Source: Syntrophobacterales bacterium (GTDB lineage Bacteria > Desulfobacterota > Desulfobaccia > Desulfobaccales > 0-14-0-80-60-11). Taken from it: a stretch of 64,000 bases of DNA. The notes under the pieces are model-generated. The model did no database searches, had not been told where the DNA came from, and saw nothing but the letters and a program-made list of their open reading frames with translations. The position numbers and the translations under genes were made by a program. Location of the stretch: contig JAILZL010000006.1 in NCBI GenBank assembly GCA_023512475.1, positions 25,767 through 89,766 on the forward strand, written 5' to 3'. Shown piece by piece: positions 46,631 to 56,932 of the stretch (positions are counted from its first letter, which is position 1; each line of letters starts with the position of its first letter).

Positions 46631-47329
46631 GTGAATCATCTGCGCCTGCCCCCCCATCGTCTCCGGTTCGAGGAAGCCGGTCTTACGGGCCTCCTGATCT
46701 TTTTCCTGGGGTATTTCATTGTTCTGAATTCCTTAAGCGATTTCGGCGTCGGCAGGATATTGGCCCTGATCTGCTTTTCCCTGATCATCATCACCGGGGT
46801 GGTGACCACCTTTCGGCAGAGGTGGCTGAGCTTTTTCGTCATCCTGCTGGCTGTGGTCCTTCTGGCCCTCAACTGGCTGGAAGAATTCCGGCCGGGGCGG
46901 GCCCTGGCCCTGGCCAGCCACGGGCTCAGCCTCATCTTTCTGGCCACCCTCCTGGCCGTGGTCATCGCCCAGGTGTTTCAGGAGGGGCCGGTCACCGGCC
47001 ACCGGATCCGCGGCGCCGTTACCATTTACCTGCTGCTGGGGGTGCTGTGGGCCATCATGTACCAGCTGATCGCCCTGATTTTCCCCCAGGCCTTCCGGCT
47101 GCCGGCGGCCCTGCCGGCCGGGGACCCGGAGGCTTTGCGGCGGGAGCTGACCTATTTCAGTTTCATCACCCTCACCACCACCGGATACGGCGATATCACC
47201 GCGGTGCACCCGGTGGCCCGCACCCTGGTGATGCTGGAGGCCCTGGCGGGGCAGCTCTACCCGGCCATCGTGCTGGCCTGGCTGGTATCGCTGGCGGTTA
47301 TGGACCGACAGGACAAATCCACGCAATAG
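46631..47329 (+). CDS. Potassium channel family protein (ion_trans_2)
   Basis: Multiple TM segments and selectivity filter FITLTTTGYGDITAVHPVARTLVMLEALAGQLYPAIVLAWLVSL. Confidence 0.88.
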   Translation: MNHLRLPPHRLRFEEAGLTGLLIFFLGYFIVLNSLSDFGVGRILALICFSLIIITGVVTTFRQRWLSFFVILLAVVLLALNWLEEFRPGRALALASHGLSLIFLATLLAVVIAQVFQEGPVTGHRIRGAVTIYLLLGVLWAIMYQLIALIFPQAFRLPAALPAGDPEALRRELTYFSFITLTTTGYGDITAVHPVARTLVMLEALAGQLYPAIVLAWLVSLAVMDRQDKSTQ

Positions 47330-47347
47330 AGAAATGAGGTACAGCCG

Positions 47348-48523
47348 ATGATTGTGAAGCATGCTCTGACCACCGCCGGGTCTCCCGCTTATGTCTGGGC
47401 GGCGTGTCTGGCCCTGGGCCTTTTGGCCGGCTGCGGCGAGCAGAAGGCCTCCGCCCCCGCGGCCCCCGCCGTGGAAGTGGTGGAAGTGACGGTGAAGGAC
47501 GTGCCCCTCGTCCGGGAGTGGGTGGGCACCACGGACGGCCTGGTGAACGCCAAGATCAACGCCCAGGTTCAGGGCTATCTCATCCGGCAGCATTACCAGG
47601 AAGGCTCCCTGGTGAAGAAGGGCCAGGTCCTCTTCGAGATCGACCCCCGGTCCTTCCAGGCGGCCCTGGAACAGGCCAAGGGGCAGCTGGCCATTGCGGA
47701 AGGTCAGCTGTACGCCGCCAAGGCCAATCTGGAGAAGATCCGGCCCCTGGCGGCCATCAATGCGGTGAGCAAAAAGGACCTGGACGACGCCATCGGCCGG
47801 GAGGCCTCGGCCCGGGCCGCGGTGCAGGCCGCCAAGGCTGCGGTGCAGAAGGCCCAGATCGACCTGAGTTTCACCAAAATCACCTCCCCCATTGACGGCA
47901 TCGCCGGCATCGCCAAGGCCCAGTTGGGGGATCTGGTGGGCACGCCGGGAGGTCCGGAGCTCACCACCGTGTCCACCGTGGATCCCATCAAGGTCTATGT
48001 GCCCATCAGCGAGCAGGAGTATCTCCACTTCCGACGGCAAGCCGAGGGCCGGAAGGAATCCGGCCAGGAAGAACCCAACCTGGAGCTGACCTTGGCGGAC
48101 GGCAGCACCTTCCCCCACAAGGGCCGGGTCACCTTCGCCGACCGCCAGGTGGATGAGCGCACCGGCACCATCAAGGTGGCCACCGTCTTCCCCAACCCCG
48201 GCAACCTGCTCCGGCCGGGGCAGTTCGCCAAGGTGCGGGCGGTACTGGAGGTGCAGAAAGGGGCGCTCCTGGTGCCCCAGCGGGCGGTGAATGAAATCCA
48301 GGGCCGCTTTCAGGTGGCGGTGGTGGGGCCGGAGGACCGGGTGGAGGTGCGCTGGGTCAAGGTAGGGGAGCGCACCGGCTCTCTGTGGGTCATCCAGGAG
48401 GGCGTCCATCCCGGGGAGCGGGTCATTGTGGAGGGCCTCCAGAAGGTCCGGGCCGGCACCCGGGTGACCCCGGTGCCGGAGAAGCCCTCCGGGGCCTCCC
48501 CGGACCGGCAGCAGGCAGGGTGA
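47348..48523 (+). CDS. RND efflux periplasmic adaptor subunit (AcrA/MexA type)
   Basis: EWVGTTDGLVNAKINAQVQGYLIRQHYQEGSLVKKGQVLFEIDPRSFQAALEQAKGQL...IDLSFTKITSPIDGIAG. Confidence 0.95.
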   Translation: MIVKHALTTAGSPAYVWAACLALGLLAGCGEQKASAPAAPAVEVVEVTVKDVPLVREWVGTTDGLVNAKINAQVQGYLIRQHYQEGSLVKKGQVLFEIDPRSFQAALEQAKGQLAIAEGQLYAAKANLEKIRPLAAINAVSKKDLDDAIGREASARAAVQAAKAAVQKAQIDLSFTKITSPIDGIAGIAKAQLGDLVGTPGGPELTTVSTVDPIKVYVPISEQEYLHFRRQAEGRKESGQEEPNLELTLADGSTFPHKGRVTFADRQVDERTGTIKVATVFPNPGNLLRPGQFAKVRAVLEVQKGALLVPQRAVNEIQGRFQVAVVGPEDRVEVRWVKVGERTGSLWVIQEGVHPGERVIVEGLQKVRAGTRVTPVPEKPSGASPDRQQAG

Positions 48524-48529
48524 GGGGCC

Positions 48530-51500
48530 ATGGCGCGCTTTTTTGTTCACCGCCCCATCGTGGCCATCGTCATCTCCATCGTCATGGTGATCGTGGGGGT
48601 GGTGGCCCTCCTGGGCCTGCCCATCTCCCAGTATCCCAACATCGTGCCGCCGGAGATCGCCATCAACACCACCTATGTGGGCGCCGACGCCCAGACGGTG
48701 GAGCAGTCCGTGGCCACGCCCATCGAGCAGGAAATGAGCGGCGTGGACAACATGAATTACATGTATTCCCTCAACGCCAACAACGGCGAGTTGAGGATGT
48801 ATGTGAATTTCGACGTCAAAACCGACCCCAACATTGACCAGGTGCTGGCCCAGATGCGCCAGAGCCAGGCCGAGCCCAAGCTGCCGGCGGATGTGCGCAA
48901 TTACGGGGTGACCGTGAAGAAGTCCACCGCCGCGCCCCTGATGGTGGTGAACCTCATCTCCCCGGAGGGGACCTACGACGACATTTTTCTCGCCAATTAC
49001 GCCTATATCAACCTGAACGACCAGCTCACCCGGGTGGCCGGCATTGCCAGCGTCACGGTCTTCGGGGCGGGCCAGTATGCCATGCGTTTCTGGGTGCGGC
49101 CTGACCAGTTGGCCAAGCTGAACATCACCATCCCGGAGATCGTGGATGCCATCCAGAAGCAGAACACCGTCAACCCCTCGGGCCAGGTGGGCGCCGAGCC
49201 CGCCCCCCCGGGTCAGGAATACACCTATGCCATCCGCTCCCAGGGCCGCCTGGAGCACCCGGAGGAATTTGAACGCATCGTGCTCCGGGCCAACCCCGAC
49301 GGCTCACTGGTGCGCCTCAAGGACGTGGCCCGCATCGAGCTGGGGGCCCAGACCTACGCCATCAAGGGCCGCCTGAATGGCAAGGCCGCGGCGGTGCTGG
49401 CCCTCTACCAGCTCCCGGGCACCAATGCCATCCAGGCGGTGGACGGGGTGAAACGGCTCCTGGAGCAGGCCAGAAAGTCCTTCCCGCCGGACATGGACTA
49501 CGTCATCGCCCTGGACACCACCCAGGCGGTGCGGGAGGGCCTGAAGGAGATCGTCCACACCCTGTTTGAAGCCTTGGTCCTGGTCATCCTGGTGGTCTTC
49601 CTCTTCCTCCAGGGCTGGCGGGCCACCCTCATCCCGGCCCTGGCGGTGCCCGTGTCCCTCATCGGCACCTTCGCCTTCTTCCCCCTGCTGGGGTTCTCCC
49701 TCAACACCATCGCCCTCATGGGGCTGGTCCTGGCCATCGGCATCGTGGTGGACGACGCCATCGTGGTGGTGGAGGCGGTGGAGCACCACATCGAGCAGGG
49801 CCTGAGCCCCAAGGAGGCCACGCTGAAGGCCATGGAGGAGGTGACCGGCCCGGTGGTGGCCACCACGCTCTCCCTGACCGCGGTCTTTGTGCCCACCATC
49901 TTCATTCCCGGCATCACCGGCCGGCTGTATCAGCAGTTTGCCATCACCATTGCGGTCTCCGTCATCATCTCCTCCTTCAACGCCCTGACCCTGACCCCGG
50001 CCCTGTCGGCCATGATCCTGAAACCCAAAGGGGCCTCCCGGGGCCTGCTCAGCCGCTTCTATGCCGGGTTCAACCGCATCTTCGGCCGGGCCACCGAGGG
50101 CTATGTGGGCTGGTGCGCCTCCTGTATCCGCAAAGCGGGCATGAGCCTCCTGGGTCTGGCCCTGGTGGCGGGCCTGGCCGTCCTGGCGGGGGGCAGGCTG
50201 CCCGGCGGCTTCCTGCCGGAAGAGGACCAGGGATATCTCTATGCCGGGGTGCAGCTCCCCGACGCCTCCTCCCTGCAGCGCACCAGCGCGGTCGGCCGGC
50301 AGATCGAGGAGATCATGCTGGCCACCCCGGGGGTGGAATACGTCACCAGCGTCATCGGCTACAGCATGCTGAGCGGGGTCAGCAACACCTACAGCGGCTT
50401 TTTCTTCGTCACCCTGAAGCCCTGGCATGAGCGGCACCGGCCGGAGGAGCAGTACGAGGCCATCATGGCCGGCCTCAACCGCAAACTGGCCCAGCTCCCC
50501 CAGGGGGTGGCCTTTGCGTTTTCGCCCCCGGCCATCCCCGGCATCGGCACCTCCGGCGGGGTCACCTTCCTCCTGGAGGACCGGGCCGGCAAGGACCTCC
50601 CCTTCCTGTGGGATCAGACCCAGAAATTTCTGGCCGCCGCCCGGCAGCGCCCGGAGCTCGCCCGGGTCACCACCACCTTCGTGCCCACCGTGCCCCAGAT
50701 CTTTGTCCAGGTGGACCGGGACAAGGTGCTGAAACAGGGGGTGGACATCAGCGAGGTCTATCGGGTGCTGCAGGCCTTCATGGGGGGCTACTTTGTCAAT
50801 TATTTCAACCGCTTCGGCCGACAGTGGCAGGTGTACGTTCAGGCCGAGGGGGAATTCCGGGCCGCAGCCGGGCAACTGGGGCAGTTTTATGTGCGCAACG
50901 CCCACGGTGATGCCGTGCCCTTGAGCGCCCTCACCACCCTGGAGCAGCGGGCCGGCCCGGAGTTCACCATGCGCTACAACCTGTATCGGGCCGTGCAGAT
51001 CAATGCCGTCACCGCCCCGGGCTACAGCTCCACCCAGGGGATGGGGGCCCTGGAGGCGGTCTTTCGGGAGACCATGCCCCCGGAGATGGGCTATGATTAT
51101 CTGGGCATGTCCTACCAGGAGAAGAAGGCCCAGGAGGGGGTGCCCGCCGCGGTGATCTTCGGCCTCTCCCTGTTGTTTGTCTTCCTCATCCTGGCGGCCC
51201 AGTATGAAAGCTGGTCCCTGCCTTTCAGCGTCCTGCTGGGTACGCCCATCGCGGTGTGCGGCGCCTTTCTGGGCCTGCTCCTTAGAGGAATGGAGCTCAA
51301 TCTCTATGCCCAGATCGGCCTCATCCTGCTCATCGGGTTGGCGGCCAAAAACGCCATCCTCATTGTGGAGTTCGCCAAGGTGGAATACGAAAAAGGCAAG
51401 GGGTTCGCCGAAGCCGCCCTGGAGGGGGCGCGCCTGAGGCTGCGGCCCATTTTGATGACCAGTTTCGCCTTTATCCTGGGGTGCATTCCCCTGGCCCTGG

Positions 51501-51709
51501 CCTCGGGCTCCGGGGCCGTCGCCCGGAAAGTCATGGGCACCGCGGTCATCGGCGGCATGCTGGCGGCCTCGGTCATCGCCATCTTCCTCATCCCGGTGAC
51601 CTTCTATGTGGTGGAAAAGCTGGCCCATCGGCGGGCCAAGGAAACCCCGGCCCCGGCCCCGGCCCCGCTCCCGGCCAACCCCGGCGGCCAGGAAGGAGAC
51701 CAGTCATGA
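48530..51709 (+). CDS. RND efflux permease (AcrB/HAE1 family)
   Basis: [103 protein letters not shown]. Confidence 0.97.
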   Translation: MARFFVHRPIVAIVISIVMVIVGVVALLGLPISQYPNIVPPEIAINTTYVGADAQTVEQSVATPIEQEMSGVDNMNYMYSLNANNGELRMYVNFDVKTDPNIDQVLAQMRQSQAEPKLPADVRNYGVTVKKSTAAPLMVVNLISPEGTYDDIFLANYAYINLNDQLTRVAGIASVTVFGAGQYAMRFWVRPDQLAKLNITIPEIVDAIQKQNTVNPSGQVGAEPAPPGQEYTYAIRSQGRLEHPEEFERIVLRANPDGSLVRLKDVARIELGAQTYAIKGRLNGKAAAVLALYQLPGTNAIQAVDGVKRLLEQARKSFPPDMDYVIALDTTQAVREGLKEIVHTLFEALVLVILVVFLFLQGWRATLIPALAVPVSLIGTFAFFPLLGFSLNTIALMGLVLAIGIVVDDAIVVVEAVEHHIEQGLSPKEATLKAMEEVTGPVVATTLSLTAVFVPTIFIPGITGRLYQQFAITIAVSVIISSFNALTLTPALSAMILKPKGASRGLLSRFYAGFNRIFGRATEGYVGWCASCIRKAGMSLLGLALVAGLAVLAGGRLPGGFLPEEDQGYLYAGVQLPDASSLQRTSAVGRQIEEIMLATPGVEYVTSVIGYSMLSGVSNTYSGFFFVTLKPWHERHRPEEQYEAIMAGLNRKLAQLPQGVAFAFSPPAIPGIGTSGGVTFLLEDRAGKDLPFLWDQTQKFLAAARQRPELARVTTTFVPTVPQIFVQVDRDKVLKQGVDISEVYRVLQAFMGGYFVNYFNRFGRQWQVYVQAEGEFRAAAGQLGQFYVRNAHGDAVPLSALTTLEQRAGPEFTMRYNLYRAVQINAVTAPGYSSTQGMGALEAVFRETMPPEMGYDYLGMSYQEKKAQEGVPAAVIFGLSLLFVFLILAAQYESWSLPFSVLLGTPIAVCGAFLGLLLRGMELNLYAQIGLILLIGLAAKNAILIVEFAKVEYEKGKGFAEAALEGARLRLRPILMTSFAFILGCIPLALASGSGAVARKVMGTAVIGGMLAASVIAIFLIPVTFYVVEKLAHRRAKETPAPAPAPLPANPGGQEGDQS

Positions 51710-53175
51710 GGACCCGGGTCTTCGCCCTGGGACTGCTCCTGTTGTGGGCCGGCTGCGCCGTGGGCCCGGACTATCAGCGGCCCGCCTATCCGGTGCCCCC
51801 CACCTTCCGGGGCCAGGAGCCGGAGCCGGCCCCGGAGGCCCTGGCCACCTCCTTCGGGGACCTGGCCTGGTTCGACGTCTTCCGGGACGACCGGCTCCAG
51901 GAGCTGATCCGCATCGCCCTCCGGGAAAACTATGACGTGCAGATTGCGGCCCAGCGGGTGCTGGCGGCCCGGGAGCAGGTGACCATCCAGCGGGCTTCGC
52001 TCTTTCCCTGGCTGAACGCCGGCGGCCAGCTGGAAGCCGTCCGCACCTCGGAGCGGGGCTTCACCCCCGGCGTGCCCCGGACGGAGCGCACCGTGGGCCT
52101 GCTCTTCGGCGACCTCACCTGGGAGCTGGACTTCTTCGGCCGCATCCGCCGGGCCACGGAGGCCGCCCGGGCCGAGTTCCTCGCCTCCGAGGAGAACCGC
52201 CGCTTCGTCCTCCAGACCCTGGTCACCGATCTGGCCCGGGCCTACATCGAGCTCCGGGCCCTGGATCAGCAACTGGACATCAGCCGGGAGACCGTGAAGA
52301 CCCGGGAGGAATCCCTGAAACTGGTGCGGGCCCGGTTCGAATACGGCTGGGACTCCCTCACCCCGGTGCTCATGACAGAAAACCTGGTCTACGGGGCCCG
52401 GGCAGTGGTCCCGGACCTCGAGCGGGCCATCGAGCAGCAGGAGAACCGCATCAGCGTGCTGGTGGGGCGCAATCCCGGACCCGTCACCCGGGGCAGATCC
52501 CTGCTGGAACAGGACCTGACCGTCACCATCCCCCCGGGCCTGACCTCCGCCCTGCTGGAGCGCCGCCCCGACATCCGCTTTGCCGAACAGCAGCTGGTGG
52601 CCGCCAATGCCCGGGTGGGGGAGGCCAAGGCCCTGCTCTTTCCCAGCATCCGTCTCACCGGGGCCGCCGGCTGGGAGTCCGCCGCCTTGCGGGGGCTGTT
52701 CACCGGGCCGGCCAGTTTTTGGGATATCGTCTCCCCCAGCCTCCTGCAGCCCCTTTTCCAGGGGGGGCGGCTGCGGGCCAATGTCCGGGCCGCCGAAGCC
52801 CGCCGCCAGGAGGCCCTCCTGACCTATAAAAAGGCGGTGCAGCAGGCCTTCCAGGAGGTCTCCGACGCCCTGGTGGCGGTGCGGCGCCTGAGGGAGGTGC
52901 GCCAGGAAGGGGAAAAGCAGGTCCAGGCCTTAAGCCGGCAGACCAGGCTGGCCTCTGAGCGCTACTACGGCGGGGTCACCCCCTATCTGGAAGTGCTGGA
53001 TTCCGAACGGCAGCTCTTTGAGTCCCAACTCCGGCTCATCCAGGCCCGGGCCAACGAGCAGCTGGCGGTCATCGCCCTGTACCGCGCCCTGGGCGGCGGC
53101 TGGCAGCAGGACCGCCCCTCCGCGGCGGCCCCGCCCCGTGCCTCTGAAAACCAGGACCAAGGGGGGCATAAATAA
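51706..53175 (+). CDS. RND efflux outer-membrane lipoprotein (NodT/OprM type)
   Basis: Lipobox [103 protein letters not shown] overlap with permease. Confidence 0.95.
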   Translation: MRTRVFALGLLLLWAGCAVGPDYQRPAYPVPPTFRGQEPEPAPEALATSFGDLAWFDVFRDDRLQELIRIALRENYDVQIAAQRVLAAREQVTIQRASLFPWLNAGGQLEAVRTSERGFTPGVPRTERTVGLLFGDLTWELDFFGRIRRATEAARAEFLASEENRRFVLQTLVTDLARAYIELRALDQQLDISRETVKTREESLKLVRARFEYGWDSLTPVLMTENLVYGARAVVPDLERAIEQQENRISVLVGRNPGPVTRGRSLLEQDLTVTIPPGLTSALLERRPDIRFAEQQLVAANARVGEAKALLFPSIRLTGAAGWESAALRGLFTGPASFWDIVSPSLLQPLFQGGRLRANVRAAEARRQEALLTYKKAVQQAFQEVSDALVAVRRLREVRQEGEKQVQALSRQTRLASERYYGGVTPYLEVLDSERQLFESQLRLIQARANEQLAVIALYRALGGGWQQDRPSAAAPPRASENQDQGGHK

Positions 53176-53354
53176 CTCTGAATCACCCACGGGCGAAAAC
53201 GAGCCGCCTCCCGAAAAGAAAGCCCTTGGGGCCGTTGGGGCCCCGGGAAGGTGGCGGGAAAAGCCAGAGGCACTTCCAGAGGGGAGGGGTGGGTCGCCAG
53301 GCGGCTAAGGAAGCCGCGAGGGGAAGACCCGGCCCGGACAGAAGGACTGGAATA

Positions 53355-53466
53355 TGGAGCGCCAGGCTGGCCGATTCTGCCCGTTGGGCCACGCCTGGGT
53401 TTGGGGAGGGGGCAGAGGTCTGTGACCCTGGCCCCTTTCTCCCGAATTACTTTTTTTAAACCTGCT
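53355..53466 (+). repeat. Dispersed intergenic repeat, 5'-truncated copy R4
   Basis: CAGGCTGGCCGATTCTGCCCGTTGGGCCACGCCTGGGTTTGGGGAGGGGGCAGAGGTCTGTGACCCTGGCCCCTTTCTCCCGAATTACTTTTTTTAAACCTGC. Confidence 0.85.
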
Positions 53467-53748
53467 CGGGCAGGATCCGGCGCCGCGGCAGGCCCTGAAC
53501 CGCGCAGACCTGTCTCAAGCCTCCCTTCCCCCGGCCCCCTTTGGATTGCCCTGCCAGGGAAAAAGTTCCGGGCGTCTTGGGGCCCGGGAAGCTGCCCGGA
53601 CCCTCAGGCGTCCTCATCCCGACGACACGCCCATCCCCCTGGGCGGTCTTCCGGGGGAAAACCGTGGCCCGGCCCAAGCGGGAGGGAAAGGGGGGCGGTG
53701 CGGCCGGGGGCGGGGCCCCCGGCCGGCGGCAGAAGTCAGTTCCGGACC

Positions 53749-54735
53749 TTAGACCATGCGGGCGCGGCGGCGGGGCGAGGCCAGGCTCCCCTGACGCTCC
53801 CCGTCCAGCTTGGGGAAGAGGCTCAGATAGACCAGCGCCCCCAGGCAGACCAGCCCGGCACCGACGATGGTCTCCCCCTCCACCCGCAGATCCTCCCCCA
53901 AGCCAAGGGACGGCCGCAGGCTCACCTCCAAAGAGAGGAGTTCCTGGAGGAAATCCGTGCCGTTCCGCCACCGGGAGGAGGCGGGCCGGGGCATCCGGCT
54001 GTGGAGGGCCTCCACCGCGTCCAGGGCGTAGCTCTTCAGGAGCTTGGCGTAGTAGCGGGTCAGATTCTCTTCGGAGTCAAAGGCCTCCAGCCCCGCGGGC
54101 TGCCCCTGGATGGCCGCCAGAAACCCCTTCTGATGGGGAACCAGGGGAAAATTCCGGGTGAACTGCTGCAGCTCATCCTCATAAGACCGGTAGATGTCCG
54201 CCATGGCCAGGGTGCGGGTGGAGACCTTGAGCCGGTCGGCCTTCAGGCGCACTTCCTCCCAGACCTCCATCTGATCCGCCCGATACCCCTGGCCGAAATT
54301 GAGGGAGCGGTTCACCTGGCCCTGCACCTTGGCCTTGAGGCGGGGGGCGCACACCCGGCGCTCGCTGGTAAACTCCCGGCCCTGATAGGACCAGCGGCCC
54401 TGTTCCACGCAGGACACCGGCACGGTCAGCTTCGCCTCCCCCGGCACCATGATGGTGGTGTTGAGGATGCGGTTCTGTTTGGCCCCCACCACCTCCTCCC
54501 CCGCCAGCAGCAGCACCGGGGTCTTCCCCCGGTTGACGATGCGGATGTGGGGCACCATCCCTTCCTCGCTGATTTCGGTGATCTCCAGGAGATCCTGCTC
54601 CACCGCGGTGTCCAGGGAAACATACGGCAGGGCCGGAACCGCCTCATAGAAGAGCGGCCAGAGGGTGAGATTGCGGAACGTGGTGGAGGGGCCCGCCTCC
54701 AGATACGGGAGATAGTGGTCGATCTTTCCAGACAT
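53749..54735 (-). CDS. ARPP-1/DUF6569-like domain protein
   Basis: IRIVNRGKTPVLLLAGEEVVGAKQNRILNTTIMVPGEAKLTVPVSCVEQGRWSYQGREF; I associate the GEE.VGAKQNR...PVSCVE.GRW signature with ARPP-1/DUF6569. Confidence 0.72.
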   Translation of the reverse strand: MSGKIDHYLPYLEAGPSTTFRNLTLWPLFYEAVPALPYVSLDTAVEQDLLEITEISEEGMVPHIRIVNRGKTPVLLLAGEEVVGAKQNRILNTTIMVPGEAKLTVPVSCVEQGRWSYQGREFTSERRVCAPRLKAKVQGQVNRSLNFGQGYRADQMEVWEEVRLKADRLKVSTRTLAMADIYRSYEDELQQFTRNFPLVPHQKGFLAAIQGQPAGLEAFDSEENLTRYYAKLLKSYALDAVEALHSRMPRPASSRWRNGTDFLQELLSLEVSLRPSLGLGEDLRVEGETIVGAGLVCLGALVYLSLFPKLDGERQGSLASPRRRARMV

Positions 54736-54744
54736 GGGACACCT

Positions 54745-54806
54745 CCGCATTTTGAACTATGTCTCCCCCGGAAAAGATGCTAAGATGCCAATGTTCCAAA
54801 ATGCGG
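54745..54806. promoter_or_regulatory. Putative shared operator: inverted CAAAATGCGG sites in a divergent promoter
   Basis: CCGCATTTTGAAC (54745-54757) and GTTCCAAAATGCGG (54793-54806): 10-bp perfect inverted repeat extended by GTTC, between divergent ARPP-1-like and WYL genes. Confidence 0.55.
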
Positions 54807-54836
54807 AATGGAGCAAAAAAATTTTGGGAGGGCCCC

Positions 54837-55853
54837 GTGCCGGAGAAACTCAACCCCCATGCCTCGCCGGCGGCGAAGATGCTCAACCTCTATGGGCTGC
54901 TCCTCTTCAGCGGCCGGCAGTATTCCCTGCCCCAGCTGGCGAAGATGCTGCGCTGCTCCAAGCAGACGGTTCTCCGCATGCTGGAGCAGATCGAGATGAG
55001 CCGCACGGTGATGGTGGAGAGCTGGCGGGAGGGCCGCCGCAAGTGGATCCGGGTGAAGACCCCTCCCGTCCCCCCCCGGGTCTGTCTGGACGCCCGGGCC
55101 ATCCAGCTCCTCCTCCTCTGCCGGGATTTCGTCTGCCACCTCCTGCCCCCGGAGCTGCGGGAGGAGGTGGACCAGACCATCGCCCGGACCGCCACCCTGC
55201 TGTCGGACCCGGCCACCAAGCCCCAGGCCCTCACCCCCCTGGGCCAGGCCTATGCCCGGGGGGTGGTGGACTATTCCGCCCACCAGGAGCTGGTGAACAC
55301 CCTCCTCCAGGCCATGACCGAGAGGCGCATCTGCCGGGTGCGCTACCATTCCCCCCGCCAGCCGGAGCCCCGGGAATATGCCGTCGCCCCCCTCTTTTTC
55401 CTGTCACATTACTCCAGCCTATATGTGCGTTGCTGGCGGATGACCGAAGACGGCCCCCCGGAGATCGTCTATGACAACATGCTCCTGGCGGTGCAGCGGC
55501 TCCTGGCGGTGACGCCCACGGAGCGGACCTTTTCGCCGCCGGAACTGCCGCCGGAGAGCAGCCATCGTTTCGGCCTTATGCAGGGGGACCCCTTCCGGGT
55601 GCGCCTGAAGGTGAGCCCGGCGGTGGCGGCCTATGTCCGGGAGCGCTGCTGGAGCGATGACCAGAGCCTCACCCCCCAGCCGGACGGCGGGCTGCTGGTG
55701 GAATTCACCGCCACCAGCCGGCCGGAGGTGGTCTCCTGGGTGCTCAGCTTCGGGCCGGAGGCGGAACTGCTGGCACCGGCGGATCTCCGGGCCGAGGTGG
55801 CGGACCTGACCCGGCGGATGGCGGCGAAATACGCCGGGGACCGCGCCGGGTAA
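54837..55853 (+). CDS. WYL-domain transcriptional regulator with N-terminal HTH
   Basis: MLNLYGLLLFSGRQYSLPQLAKMLRCSKQTVLRMLEQIE (HTH); WYL region RRICRVRYHSPRQPEPREYAVAPLFFLSHYSSLYVRCW; C-terminal FRVRLKVSPAVAAYVRER. GTG 54837 after GGGAGGG chosen; 54759 or 54879 possible. Confidence 0.88.
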   Translation: MPEKLNPHASPAAKMLNLYGLLLFSGRQYSLPQLAKMLRCSKQTVLRMLEQIEMSRTVMVESWREGRRKWIRVKTPPVPPRVCLDARAIQLLLLCRDFVCHLLPPELREEVDQTIARTATLLSDPATKPQALTPLGQAYARGVVDYSAHQELVNTLLQAMTERRICRVRYHSPRQPEPREYAVAPLFFLSHYSSLYVRCWRMTEDGPPEIVYDNMLLAVQRLLAVTPTERTFSPPELPPESSHRFGLMQGDPFRVRLKVSPAVAAYVRERCWSDDQSLTPQPDGGLLVEFTATSRPEVVSWVLSFGPEAELLAPADLRAEVADLTRRMAAKYAGDRAG

Positions 55854-55927
55854 AAAAGCCTGGGATCATTGACCCCTGCCCCTTCCTCCACCCTGTATGG
55901 AGCACCGGCTGCGCCTGGCCGCCGGGC

Positions 55928-56893
55928 TCAGGCGGGGAGCAGCCGGACAAAGACCGGCGCCCGGAAATGGCCGCGGGCGGTCTTCTCCTGGTAGCTGACC
56001 AGCGCCCGGAGCTGGGGCCGGACCCAGCGGGCCCCCTTCACCCGCACCCCGGCCACGGGCGGGGTTTCGGTCTCCAGAGCCCTGAGGCGAGGGGTGAGCT
56101 CCCCGAGGGTGGCCTCGTCGAAGCCGCTCCCCACCCGTCCCCGGTACACCAGCCGCCCCCCTTCGGGGCCGGCCACCAGCAGGGCCCCGAAGCTCTCCTC
56201 CCGGCCCCCTTTCCCCGGGGTGTAACCGATGATCACGCATTCCTCGGTGAGGCGGGGCTTGATCTTCAGCCAGAAGCGGGAGCGGGTGCCGATGAGATAG
56301 GGGCTCCCCAACGCCTTGGCCATGACCCCCTCAAAGCCCTGGGCCACGGCCTCGGCAAAGAAGGCCCGGCCGTGCTCATAAACGGCCCGGGAAAGCACCA
56401 GCCGGGGGGACTCCCTCAGGCAGCCTTCGAGCAGGGCCCGGCGCTCCTCCAGGGGCAGGAGGTGGCGGGGCCGGTCATTCAAAAACAGCAGGTCAAAGGC
56501 GATATAGGTGGCGGGCAGGCGCCGGGCCAGCAGGCTGATCTTCAGGGGGTCGGCCGCCTGTTCCCGCTGCTGGAGCAAGGGGAAGGAGGGGCGGCCGTCC
56601 GCCAGCACCACCAGCTCCCCGTCCAGGATGGCATTGGTGGCCTGAAGATCCCCGGCCAGCCCGGCGAGCTCCGGATAACGGTGGGTGATGTCCTCCAGGC
56701 GGCGGTTCTGGAGGCGGAGGCGGCCCTGGTCCAGAAACAGGAGGCAGCGGGTGCCGTCCCATTTGATTTCAAAGAGGTGCCGGGGGGAGTCGAAGGGCGG
56801 GGCGAAATAGGCCAGCATGGGCGGGATGCGGGCGGTGAGCATCTCCGGCCCGGTGAAGGCCGGTTTTTCCCCCGGGGGGCGCGGTTGTTTCAT
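55928..56893 (-). CDS. ATP-dependent DNA ligase (LigD-type ligase domain, stand-alone)
   Basis: LFEIKWDGTRCLLFLDQGRLRLQNRRLEDITHRYPEL (KxDG), ILDGELVVL, FEGVMAKALGSPYLIGTRSRFWLKIKPRL, CVIIGYTPGKGGREESFGALLV. Confidence 0.93.
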   Translation of the reverse strand: MKQPRPPGEKPAFTGPEMLTARIPPMLAYFAPPFDSPRHLFEIKWDGTRCLLFLDQGRLRLQNRRLEDITHRYPELAGLAGDLQATNAILDGELVVLADGRPSFPLLQQREQAADPLKISLLARRLPATYIAFDLLFLNDRPRHLLPLEERRALLEGCLRESPRLVLSRAVYEHGRAFFAEAVAQGFEGVMAKALGSPYLIGTRSRFWLKIKPRLTEECVIIGYTPGKGGREESFGALLVAGPEGGRLVYRGRVGSGFDEATLGELTPRLRALETETPPVAGVRVKGARWVRPQLRALVSYQEKTARGHFRAPVFVRLLPA

Positions 56894-56932
56894 AGTCCTG
56901 GCTGGAAGGGGAAGAGGGAAGGCAAGGGCTCC

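Noticed and set aside
49304-51628. 774-aa - strand ORF antisense to the RND permease (also 841-aa ORF 46733-49258)
   Set aside because: Shadow ORFs opposite clear AcrB/AcrA/channel genes; no conserved motifs, biased composition.
55852-55905. Possible eighth copy of the dispersed repeat (reverse strand TCCATACAGGGTGGAGGAAGGGGCAGGGGTCAATGATCCCAGGC)
   Set aside because: Only a short, degenerate match to the 3' half; could be GC-rich coincidence. Needs a profile search.
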